DNA from: Parvibaculum sp046297875
Lineage (GTDB): Bacteria; Pseudomonadota; Alphaproteobacteria; Parvibaculales; Parvibaculaceae
Assembly: GCF_046297875.1 (NCBI RefSeq)
Contig: NZ_JBKBHD010000001.1
Span: forward strand, 2,852,001-2,916,000
Direction of reading: 5' to 3'
Length of the DNA stretch: 64,000 nt
In this document: piece after piece, positions 36,442 to 43,825 of the stretch
Layout: every line of letters starts with the position of its first letter
Position numbering within the stretch: the first letter of the stretch is position 1
Notes under the pieces: model-generated
Databases searched by the model: none
Told to the model about the DNA's origin: nothing
The model's input: only the letters and a program-made list of their open reading frames with translations
Translations under genes and position numbers: made by a program

Positions 36442-37216
36442 ATGACCCCCGACATCTCGCACTGGCGATCATCCGAGCGCTACGAATACGTCGAAGGCCT
36501 CGTCTCGCCTGAACTCGCTTGGGAATGGCTGCGCCGGAACGAAGACTATCAGCGCGACTTCGAGGCCGCTCAGCTGGAACCGAACGCCGACACCGCAGCA
36601 ACCGAGGCGACGAGGTCTCGATGGGGGCTGCGATTTCCTGTTGTCGCCTGCCCTCGACGCCAAGGAGGCCGCGCCCATCTGGGCACCCACCTCAAACACC
36701 GGCGTCGTTGTGCTGACCGCGCAGCCAGCCATCCTACCGAAGGATGCCAGACCGCCCGCCATTGACGCGGAGACAGCCGGTCAGTCAGACGCGCAAGGCT
36801 TCCACTTCCTTCACAGCCTCAAAAACGGCGAACGGCTTCAGATCCTGCGCCTCGCCGGCGTGAGCGCAGACGAAGGCGCGGCGGCCGTCATCCCGCTCGG
36901 CCCCGAAGGCTTCGATCGGCTCGAGGCCGTCGCCCGCCTCCTGAGTTCGCTCCATGGCCGCTCGATCCCTGCCGACACGCGGCTGACCAAGCAGCAGCGT
37001 CAACGTGCTCGACGGATGTTGCAGGCCGTCGACGGTCGTCTCAGCGGCGCCAGCTACCGCGAGATCGCGGCGGCACTGTTCGGCGCACGCGACCTCGCCG
37101 ATGAACCCTGGAAAACATCCTCGCGCCGGTTCGCCACCATGGACCTCGTGCGCGGCGGCCTCGCAATGATCGCCGGCGGCTATCGACGCCTGCTGAGCCA
37201 TCGCCGTCGACGCTAG
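36442..37216 (+). pseudogene. DUF6499 + DUF2285 transcriptional regulator, frameshifted
   Basis: ATG 36442 (GGAGG upstream) opens MTPDISHWRSSERYEYVEGL, the DUF6499 transcriptional-regulator-like domain. This frame runs through RWGLRF and then ends at 36765 in unrelated sequence. From 36641 a second frame continues the expected protein: SPALDAKEAAPIWAPT, then a DUF2285 DNA-binding domain (LTKQQRQRARRMLQAVDGRL, SYREIAAALFG, DEPWKTSS) to 37216. Removing one base near 36638-36642 would restore a single protein of about 257 residues. It is either a real null mutation in an ICE regulator or a sequence error. Confidence 0.78.
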
Positions 37217-37341
37217 CACGCCTAGTGTGGGGATTTGCTCCCGCCAGCTTCCCACTCCCTCCGCAACTTCGCGGTCCGCCAGGGTAGCCGCCAACCGCCG
37301 CTGTCCCCCTGCGGCTCTCGCGAACCCTCGGAGGCCCGATC

Positions 37342-37623
37342 ATGTCACCCAATGGCGCCGGCGTGCCGCAACGCTTTCTCCGCACGCCTGAAGCGGCCCG
37401 CTTCCTCGGTCTATCGGATCGCACGCTCGAGAAGCACCGGACCTACGGCACCGGTCCCGCCTATCGCAAGCTTGGCGGGCGCGTCGTCTACGCGCTCGAG
37501 GACCTGAAAGCGTGGGCTGACCGCGGCTTCGTCACCTCGACGTCCGATCCGCGCGGGAGTGTCCTTCCCGCCAAGCGCCATGCCGCCGTCACGCCTGCCT
37601 TCGGCGGCGGCCAAGCCCGCTGA
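37342..37623 (+). CDS. Helix-turn-helix (excisionase/MerR-like) protein
   Basis: 93 residues with RFLRTPEAARFLGLSDRTLEKHRTYGTGPAYRKLGGRVVYALEDLKAW, a winged HTH of the excisionase type. It directly precedes repA in this ICE family and probably binds DNA near the replication or integration functions. Confidence 0.85.
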   Translation: MSPNGAGVPQRFLRTPEAARFLGLSDRTLEKHRTYGTGPAYRKLGGRVVYALEDLKAWADRGFVTSTSDPRGSVLPAKRHAAVTPAFGGGQAR

Positions 37624-37633
37624 GCCGTCCGAC

Positions 37634-38695
37634 ATGTCCCCGCGGCAGCGCCCCCTCTCCTTGAGCGAACGATCGCGGCTCGACCCGTTCGTCGTCGCCA
37701 CCGGCGACGCCAGTCCGCGCGACCAGCGCGATCTGATGGAGCGGCCCTTCTTCTCGCTCGCCAAGGCCAAGCGTACCTCACCGATCCACTACCAAGCCGG
37801 CGACATCCGCGTCGAAGTCTTCGCGGTCCCCGAGCATGGCATGGCGACCATCTGGGATGCCGACATCCTGATCTGGGCCGCGAGCCAGATCGTCGAGGCC
37901 GCAAACCTCGGCTTCCAAACGTCACGCTTCCTGCGCTTCACGCCGTATCAACTCCTGACCGCCATCGGGCGCCAGACGGGATCGCGCGACTATCGGCTCC
38001 TCAAGGGCGCTCTGGCGCGCCTTCAGTCGACGGTCATCCGCACCACGATCCGCAACGGCGAGCATTGGCGGCGTCAGCAATTCTCCTGGATCAACGAGTG
38101 GGGGGAATGCACGACGCGCGACGGCCGCGTAGAGGGCATGGAGTTCGTCCTGCCCGACTGGCTCTATCGCGGTGTCATCGACCGCTCGCTCGTCCTCGCC
38201 ATCGATCCCGCCTATTTCCGACTGACCGGCGGCATCGAGCGCTGGCTCTATCGGGTCGCCCGGAAGCATGCCGGCCGTCAGCCAGCGGGCTGGACCTTCG
38301 AAATCGCGCACCTGCACGCCAAATCGGGGAGCCAGGCGCGCGTCTCCGACTTCGCCATCGACATCCGCCGCATCGTCGCCCGCCAGCCGCTGCCCGGCTA
38401 TCGCTTGGCTCTGGAGCGCACCGGTCGTCAGGAACGCCTGCACATCCGCCCCATCAACTTGTCCACAGGCCCTGTGGATGGTGTTGTGGATGCGATCGGG
38501 ACTTCGGGCGCAAATGGTATCGGGATTTCGGGCGCAGCCGCCTCGGGACTTCGAGCGCGGAAATCGCAACTAACCCTCTGGCCTGAAACGGCGATTCCGA
38601 GCCTTAACTTAGAATCTAACAACGAATCTAACTTCTTGTTGGAGCGGGGCGACGGTGGAAAACCACCCCACGGCCGACGGAGCGCGCGGTCATGA
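37634..38695 (+). CDS. repA: Replication initiator protein A (RPA family)
   Basis: 353 residues from ATG 37634, chosen as the ATG following the upstream stop; in-frame starts at 37580 or 37559 are possible and none has a clear ribosome site. The family core is seen in LMERPFFSLAKAKR, VFAVPEHGMATIWDADILIWAASQI and GIERWLYRVARKHAG. The C-terminal tail is low complexity and is encoded by repeated DNA that looks like iterons. RPA-type initiators start replication of alphaproteobacterial plasmids, so the ICE may replicate as a circle. It overlaps parA by ATGA. Confidence 0.85.
   Translation: MSPRQRPLSLSERSRLDPFVVATGDASPRDQRDLMERPFFSLAKAKRTSPIHYQAGDIRVEVFAVPEHGMATIWDADILIWAASQIVEAANLGFQTSRFLRFTPYQLLTAIGRQTGSRDYRLLKGALARLQSTVIRTTIRNGEHWRRQQFSWINEWGECTTRDGRVEGMEFVLPDWLYRGVIDRSLVLAIDPAYFRLTGGIERWLYRVARKHAGRQPAGWTFEIAHLHAKSGSQARVSDFAIDIRRIVARQPLPGYRLALERTGRQERLHIRPINLSTGPVDGVVDAIGTSGANGIGISGAAASGLRARKSQLTLWPETAIPSLNLESNNESNFLLERGDGGKPPHGRRSARS
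38459..38632. other. Candidate replication origin: DnaA-like boxes, iteron-like repeats, AT-rich repeats
   Basis: Inside the 3' end of repA. TTGTCCACA (38459-38467) differs from the DnaA box by one base and forms part of the palindrome TCCACAG-GCC-CTGTGGA (38462-38478); TTGTGGATG follows at 38484. Three 18-bp repeats of the type ATCGGGACTTCGGGCGCA start at 38495, 38519 and 38542 (24- and 23-bp steps). An AT-richer stretch with GAATCTAAC twice (38612 and 38624) follows. The layout fits an iteron origin; function is inferred. Confidence 0.5.
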
Positions 38696-39330
38696 TCGTC
38701 GCGTTGCTCAATCAGAAAGGCGGCGTTGGCAAAACGACGCTCGCCCTTCATCTCGCCGGCGAATGGGCCAGCCGCGATCAACGCGTCATGCTCATCGACG
38801 CCGATCCGCAGGGTTCTTCACTCGACTGGTCCGAAGCCCGCGCCCGTGAAGGCCTGCCCCGCCGGTTCGCCGTCATCGGACTGGCGCGCGACACCTTGCA
38901 CCGCGAAGCGCCCGAACTGGCGCGCAGCGCCGATCATGTGGTGATCGATGGGCCGCCGCGCGTCGCCGGCCTCATGCGCTCGGCCCTGCTTGCCGCCGAT
39001 CTCATCCTGATCCCGGTTCAGCCGTCGCCCTTCGACGGATGGGCGTCGGCCGAGATGCTGGCGCTGCTCCGCGAAGCACGCCTGTTCCGCCCGTCGCTTG
39101 TCGCGCGTTTCGTGCTCAACCGTTGTGGCGCGCGCACCATCATCGCACGCGAGACCGCCAAGGCGCTCGCCGAACACGATCCGCCGGTGCTGGCGAGCGC
39201 GATAGGCCAACGCGTCGGCTTCGCGGATGCCGCGCAATCCGGCCGCCTGATCTCGGAGCTCGATGGCCAGCGTGCCGGCACGCGCGAGATCGCAGCGCTC
39301 TGCGCCGAAGTTGCAAGGCTCGCACCATGA
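38692..39330 (+). CDS. parA: ParA-family partition ATPase
   Basis: 212 residues. Deviant Walker A KGGVGKTTL near the N-terminus, VMLIDADPQGSSLDW, and the Walker B region VVIDGPPRVAGLM. The length is typical of small type Ib ParA/MinD-like proteins. It overlaps both neighbours by ATGA. With the small protein downstream it probably stabilises the excised or replicating form of the ICE. Confidence 0.9.
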   Translation: MIVALLNQKGGVGKTTLALHLAGEWASRDQRVMLIDADPQGSSLDWSEARAREGLPRRFAVIGLARDTLHREAPELARSADHVVIDGPPRVAGLMRSALLAADLILIPVQPSPFDGWASAEMLALLREARLFRPSLVARFVLNRCGARTIIARETAKALAEHDPPVLASAIGQRVGFADAAQSGRLISELDGQRAGTREIAALCAEVARLAP

Positions 39331-39566
39331 CCAGGCGCAGCTTCGCCGCGCGGCCCGGCGACCCGGACACCTGGATCAAGGCCGCCGACGATCCGCGCGG
39401 CCGCAGGGCTGACGCCATCGCCTACACCGCGCGCCTCACGATCGACGTCACGCCGGACCTGCGTGGCCGGATCAAGGTCACCGCGTTCCAGCGCGGCCAA
39501 ACCGTCGCGGACATGCTGCGCGAGCTCCTCGCGGGCGCGTTTCCTGCCGAGGGGGACGCGCCATGA
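39327..39566 (+). CDS. Small ParA partner, ribbon-helix-helix-like
   Basis: 79 residues. The C-terminal half (ARLTIDVTPDLRGRIKVTAF, then GQTVADMLRELL) fits a ribbon-helix-helix fold. ATGA overlaps at both ends place it between ParA and the DUF2840 gene. Small RHH proteins often serve as the centromere-binding partner of ParA. Confidence 0.75.
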   Translation: MTRRSFAARPGDPDTWIKAADDPRGRRADAIAYTARLTIDVTPDLRGRIKVTAFQRGQTVADMLRELLAGAFPAEGDAP

Positions 39567-40078
39567 GCCCTCCGGCAATTCATGGCGCAGCGGGCGTTCG
39601 GCCGTCATCACCTCCGGGTCGGCTCACCGAGGTCGAACTGGTCTGGCGCGAGAAGCAGATCGAGCACTGGATCCGCTTCGGCCATGCGGTCCACGAACAG
39701 ATCCTCGACCGGCGGCGCCGCGTCCTCAGCTTCCCCGCCGGCGCTGTCTTCGCCTTCGTCCGCTGGGCGTCGAATGGCTTTGGCACCGTCGTCTCGCGCA
39801 TCGACATCCTGCGCGCCGTCAGCGCGGGCGAAGGTTATCAGACGCTGCCCTCGGTGCGGCCCGGTGGTGAAATCCTGCTGCAAACGAGAGGCTGGCCGAG
39901 CGTCGAGCAGGTGCTGCTTCTGATCGACGCGATCGAAGCGCTCGACATCGATCCCGCCGAAGCTGCGCCTGACTATTGGCGCCATGTCCATAACCGGCTC
40001 GCCGCCGGGGACGCCCCGCGATCCTACTCCCGACAGCAGCACCGCGCCTGGCGCTTGCGACAGAGGGCCGAGCCATGA
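39563..40078 (+). CDS. DUF2840 protein
   Basis: 171 residues; LTEVELVWREKQIEHWIRFG opens the conserved part, followed by RRVLSFPAGAVFAFVRWASN and WRHVHNRLAAGDAP. DUF2840 proteins occur in conjugative elements next to the TraF peptidase. Role unknown. ATGA overlaps both neighbours. Confidence 0.85.
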   Translation: MSPPAIHGAAGVRPSSPPGRLTEVELVWREKQIEHWIRFGHAVHEQILDRRRRVLSFPAGAVFAFVRWASNGFGTVVSRIDILRAVSAGEGYQTLPSVRPGGEILLQTRGWPSVEQVLLLIDAIEALDIDPAEAAPDYWRHVHNRLAAGDAPRSYSRQQHRAWRLRQRAEP

Positions 40079-40620
40079 CGCGCGCCGGCTACCTGCTGAC
40101 GGCCACGGGCGCCGCGCTCCTGCTGATCACGCTGGCGATGGTGCACGTTGCACCGCGGCTCGTCTGGAACGCATCGGCCAGCGTCCCGGTCGGCCTCTAT
40201 GAGATCGGTTCGGCTACGCCGCTCGAGGTCACCGACCTTGTCGCGGTCAATGCGCCAGAGCCGCTTGCCGCCTTCCTCGCGGACCGGGGTTATCTCCCGC
40301 GCGGCGTGCCGCTCTTGAAGCGCGTTGCCGCAGTTCCCGGGCAGACGGTCTGCCGTTCGGGTGGCGACATTACCGTCGACGGAATCACCGTCGGCAATGC
40401 GCTCGACCGCGACCGTCTTGGACGCACGCTGCCTATCTGGAGCGGCTGCCACCGGATCGGCGCGAGCGAACTCTTCCTCATGAACATCGGCGTCCGGGAC
40501 AGCCTGGACGGCCGCTACTTCGGGCCTCTCGCCGTCAACACCGTGATCGGCCGGGCCACGCCTCTCTACACCGACGAAGACGGCGACGGTCGCTTCGTCT
40601 GGCGCGCGCCGACGCGGTGA
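40075..40620 (+). CDS. traF: TraF-like S26 signal peptidase
   Basis: 181 residues. One N-terminal membrane segment, then SASVPVGLYEI with the catalytic Ser and RGVPLLKRVAAVPGQTVC with the catalytic Lys. DSLDGRYFGPL near the end matches the family's third conserved region. In RP4, TraF cuts and cyclises the TrbC pilin in the periplasm; the trbC gene here is at 53685, some 13 kb away because of the inserted cargo. Confidence 0.88.
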   Translation: MTRAGYLLTATGAALLLITLAMVHVAPRLVWNASASVPVGLYEIGSATPLEVTDLVAVNAPEPLAAFLADRGYLPRGVPLLKRVAAVPGQTVCRSGGDITVDGITVGNALDRDRLGRTLPIWSGCHRIGASELFLMNIGVRDSLDGRYFGPLAVNTVIGRATPLYTDEDGDGRFVWRAPTR

Positions 40621-40665
40621 CGGCGCAGCCATGACCCGTTCCACCGCATCGCCAAGGAGGTTGCC

Positions 40666-41004
40666 ATGAGTCTGATCGGAGAATTCACCCGCACCAAGAG
40701 CGGCTATGGCGGTCGCATTCGCACGCTCGCCCTCGACGCCGCTCTGGTGCTTGTGCCGGCGGAGCACTCCGACGCCGAGAACGCGCCCGACTATCGCGTT
40801 CATCTCGGCGACGACGCCGATGGGCCGGAAGTGGGCGCGGGATGGAAGCGCACCGGCGAGAAGGCAGGCGAGTATGTGTCTTTGCAGCTCGACGATCCGA
40901 CCTTCGCACAGCCGATCCGGGCCAGCCTGTTCCAGTCGGCCGACGACAAGTCAGCGTGGGGTCTCTACTGGAACCGGCCAACCAAACGCAGCGAGCGGGA
41001 CTGA
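40666..41004 (+). CDS. DUF736 protein, second copy
   Basis: 112 residues; MSLIGEFTRTKSGYGGRIRT, EVGAGWKRTGEKAGEYVSLQL and SLFQSADDKSAWGLYWNRP. It aligns with the 35160 copy over most of its length but is diverged. AAGGAGG sits just before the start. Lies between traF and the transglycosylase. Confidence 0.87.
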   Translation: MSLIGEFTRTKSGYGGRIRTLALDAALVLVPAEHSDAENAPDYRVHLGDDADGPEVGAGWKRTGEKAGEYVSLQLDDPTFAQPIRASLFQSADDKSAWGLYWNRPTKRSERD

Positions 41005-41007
41005 CCG

Positions 41008-41772
41008 ATGCGCGCCTCCCATCGCCAGCCCGCTGCCGGAGCGAAAGGGGCCGCCCGCCGACTGCCCTTCCTTCTCCTTTCCGGCCTGGCCTTTGCCGGC
41101 GCGATGCCTGCGCCGTCTCTGGCGCAGACCTCGGTCATCGAGCGACCCGCTGCAGGCTCGCCCTACACACAAGCGGTCGCCGAGGCAGCGCGGCGGTTCG
41201 GCATTCCCGAGCGCTGGATCTGGGCTGTCATGCGCGTCGAGAGCGGCGGTCGTGTCCGCGCGGTCTCGCCCAAAGGCGCGATGGGACTCATGCAGATCAT
41301 GCCCGCGACCTGGGCGGATCTGCGGGCACGCCACGGTCTGGGGGCCGATCCCTTTGACCCGCGCGACAACATCCTGGCTGGTGTAGCCTATCTGCGCGAA
41401 ATGCACGACCGCTACGGCGCGCCGGGCTTCCTTACGGCCTACAATGCCGGCCCCGGGCGCTACGATGACTATCTCTCGGCTGGCCGCGCGCTGCCCGCCG
41501 AGACCATCGCCTACGTGGCCGCGATCGCGCCGTTGATCGGCAGTGACCCGCTCGCTGCCGGCGTCGCTGTCGCGATCGTTGACCCGCTCGCGTGGACTCG
41601 GTCTCCGTTGTTCGTCGCGCGCTCCAACGGCAGCGTTGCAGCAGAACGATCGCAGCCCGATCGTCAAAGGAACGGCAGCCGAACGGCAGATCCGCAGCAA
41701 CCCCCAATCGCCGCTTCGACGCAGACGGCAGGCATCTTCGTGACCCGCGCCGATGATGGGGGGCGTCCATGA
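41008..41772 (+). CDS. Lytic transglycosylase of the transfer system
   Basis: 254 residues. Signal peptide with the hydrophobic core LPFLLLSGLAFAGAMPAPSLA, then an SLT domain: IWAVMRVESGGRVRAVSPKGAMGLMQIMPATW contains the catalytic Glu, and FLTAYNAGPGRY the late conserved block. It opens the peptidoglycan for the T4SS, like VirB1/TrbN. Confidence 0.88.
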   Translation: MRASHRQPAAGAKGAARRLPFLLLSGLAFAGAMPAPSLAQTSVIERPAAGSPYTQAVAEAARRFGIPERWIWAVMRVESGGRVRAVSPKGAMGLMQIMPATWADLRARHGLGADPFDPRDNILAGVAYLREMHDRYGAPGFLTAYNAGPGRYDDYLSAGRALPAETIAYVAAIAPLIGSDPLAAGVAVAIVDPLAWTRSPLFVARSNGSVAAERSQPDRQRNGSRTADPQQPPIAASTQTAGIFVTRADDGGRP

Positions 41773-42023
41773 CCAGAATCGCACTCCGGCGCGGTGTAGT
41801 GAGCTCCCGGAAAGAGGCGGCATGGGGCGGTTGGGGCCAGGCAGACACGACCAACAGACGGCGAGATAAAAGCGGCTCGCCACTAGCGAGCAAGCCATTG
41901 CTTTCGCATGGCTTTTCACGTGCCGGTCGGTCGGGGGCAGTGCCGGTTCCGGCTATTTTCCACGATATTTCAAGGACATTGCCGGCACTGTCCCGCGTTT
42001 GGCCCGCCGGAGGCCGGCGATGA
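41769..42023 (+). CDS. Possible 84-residue protein overlying the candidate oriT
   Basis: Overlaps the transglycosylase stop and the relaxase start by ATGA at both ends, which argues for translation. It is rich in Arg, Ser and Gly, with no domain. Because the same DNA carries a cluster of inverted repeats before the relaxase gene, the open frame may be a by-product of transfer-origin sequence. Reading-through as a coupling peptide is equally possible. Confidence 0.4.
   Translation: MTRIALRRGVVSSRKEAAWGGWGQADTTNRRRDKSGSPLASKPLLSHGFSRAGRSGAVPVPAIFHDISRTLPALSRVWPAGGRR
41875..41990. other. Candidate oriT: cluster of inverted repeats before the relaxase gene
   Basis: Three perfect inverted repeats in 116 bases: GCTCGC/GCGAGC (41875-41891), AAGCCAT/ATGGCTT with a 9-base loop (41892-41914) and CAGTGCCGG/CCGGCACTG (41938-41946 and 41982-41990). 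The position directly upstream of the relaxase is where oriT is expected. I could not identify a nic sequence. Confidence 0.45.
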
Positions 42024-43798
42024 GCGACGGCCACAGCGACTTCCGGGTCCGGCCGGGCCGCATCGGTTCGACGCGGGCGCCGAAACCCAAGAGCTTCATC
42101 AACCAAGTCCTGCGCGCCGCCAAGCGCTCGGGGCATGTCGGCACCGGCGGCGGTCCGGGCCGCAAGGCGGCCGGCTATGGCCGTTCGAGCTTCGGGCGCG
42201 GACGGATTGCCTTCAGCCGCGCGCGGCTTTTCAGCTCGTCGCGCCGCGTCGTCGTCAAGGCGCGGATCGCCCGCCACCAGGGCCGGGCCTTTCGGTCTGC
42301 GCCGCTCAATGCCCACCTCTCTTATCTCAAGCGCGACGGCGTCACGCGCGACGGTGAAAAGGCCGTGATGTTCGATGCCGACAGCGACCGCGCCGATGAC
42401 GCTGGTTTCGCCGCGCGCTCGAAGGACGACCGGCACCATTTCCGCTTCATCATCTCGCCCGAGGACGCCGCCGAGTTGACGGACCTGCGCGCCTTCACGC
42501 GCGACCTCGCGCGCCAAATGGAAGCCGACCTCGGGACCCGGCTCGATTGGGTTGCGGTCGATCACTGGAACACCGACAATCCCCACGTCCACCTGCTGGT
42601 GCGAGGCGTTGACGCCCAGGGCGCCGACCTCGTCATATCACGCGACTACATCAGCCGCGGCTTGCGATCCCGGGCCGAGGATCTCGTGTCGATCGAACTC
42701 GGCCCGAAGCCGGAGCACGAGATCAAGACGGCGCTCGAGCGCGAAATCACGGCCGAGCGCTGGACGCGCCTCGATGTCGAGATTCGCATCGCCGCCGACG
42801 AGACCGGCTTCATCGACCTTCGTCCCGAGCAAACCGGCGCCGCTGATCTCCAGACCCGCCGGCTTATGATCGGTCGGCTCCAGCACCTGGAGAAGATGGG
42901 CCTCGCGTCATCCGCCAGCCCCGGCGAGTGGATGGTCGGGCTCGATGCCGAACGCCACCTTCGCGACCTCGGGCTTCGCGGCGACATCGTCAAGACCATG
43001 CACCGCGCTTTCGCCGAGCGCGGTGAAGATCGCGGAGTTGCCGACTATGTCATCGAAGGCGGCAGTGGACAGGCGCCGATCATCGGGCGGCTGGTCGATC
43101 GCGGCCTGCACGACGAGCTGACGGGCGAAGCCTATGCGGTGATCGACGGCACCGACGGCCGGGCCCACCATGTCAGGTTCCGCGGTGTCGAGGCCTTCGA
43201 GCACGCCCCTCCGATCGGCGGCATCGTGGAAGTTCGGCGCTTTGGCCGTGCCGATGAGCCGCGCCCGACACTGGTCCTCGCACCCCGGTCAGACCTCGAT
43301 CTCAGCCGACAGATCACGGCGCCGGGAGCCACATGGCTGGACCATCGGCTGGTGGAGGCGGACCCCATGCCGCTGTCGATGGGAGGCTTTGGGCGAGAGG
43401 TGCGCGACGCCCTGCAGGCACGGGCCGAGCATCTCGCCGACCAAGGCCTCGGTCGCCGCCAAGGCCCGCGGATCATCCTGCAACGCGACCTCCTCGCCAC
43501 GCTGCGGCGGCGCGAACTGGATGCGGTCGGGGCGCGCCTCTCCGCCGAGACCGGTCTGGCGCACATGAAGCCGACCGCCGGCGATCAGGTCGCCGGCATC
43601 TATCGCCAGCGCCTCAACCTCTCCTCCGGCCGCTTCGCGATGATCGAGAGCATGGGACGAGATGGGGGCCTCGGCTTCCAGCTCGTGCCCTGGTCGCGCG
43701 AGATCGAACGCACGCTCGGCCAGCATGTCGCTGGCGCCGTGAAGGACGGCGGCGGCATCGAATGGGGCCTCGGCCGCAAGCGCGGGCTCGCCCTCTAG
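42020..43798 (+). CDS. Relaxase (RlxS/DUF3363, MOB-P type)
   Basis: 592 residues from ATG 42020, with GGAGG upstream; a longer TTG start at 41999 is unlikely. The relaxase core has FIISPEDAAELTDLRAFTRD, then the three-His motif VDHWNTDNPHVHLLVRG. The candidate active Tyr is in the N-terminal part (LSYLKRDG). The C-terminal half is the DUF3363 region (WLDHRLVEADPMPLSMGGFG). It nicks oriT, stays covalently bound and pilots the strand to TraG, whose gene follows by 27 bases. Confidence 0.9.
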   Translation: MSDGHSDFRVRPGRIGSTRAPKPKSFINQVLRAAKRSGHVGTGGGPGRKAAGYGRSSFGRGRIAFSRARLFSSSRRVVVKARIARHQGRAFRSAPLNAHLSYLKRDGVTRDGEKAVMFDADSDRADDAGFAARSKDDRHHFRFIISPEDAAELTDLRAFTRDLARQMEADLGTRLDWVAVDHWNTDNPHVHLLVRGVDAQGADLVISRDYISRGLRSRAEDLVSIELGPKPEHEIKTALEREITAERWTRLDVEIRIAADETGFIDLRPEQTGAADLQTRRLMIGRLQHLEKMGLASSASPGEWMVGLDAERHLRDLGLRGDIVKTMHRAFAERGEDRGVADYVIEGGSGQAPIIGRLVDRGLHDELTGEAYAVIDGTDGRAHHVRFRGVEAFEHAPPIGGIVEVRRFGRADEPRPTLVLAPRSDLDLSRQITAPGATWLDHRLVEADPMPLSMGGFGREVRDALQARAEHLADQGLGRRQGPRIILQRDLLATLRRRELDAVGARLSAETGLAHMKPTAGDQVAGIYRQRLNLSSGRFAMIESMGRDGGLGFQLVPWSREIERTLGQHVAGAVKDGGGIEWGLGRKRGLAL

Positions 43799-43825
43799 CC
43801 AACAAGGAAGAAAGGACCGCCGCTG

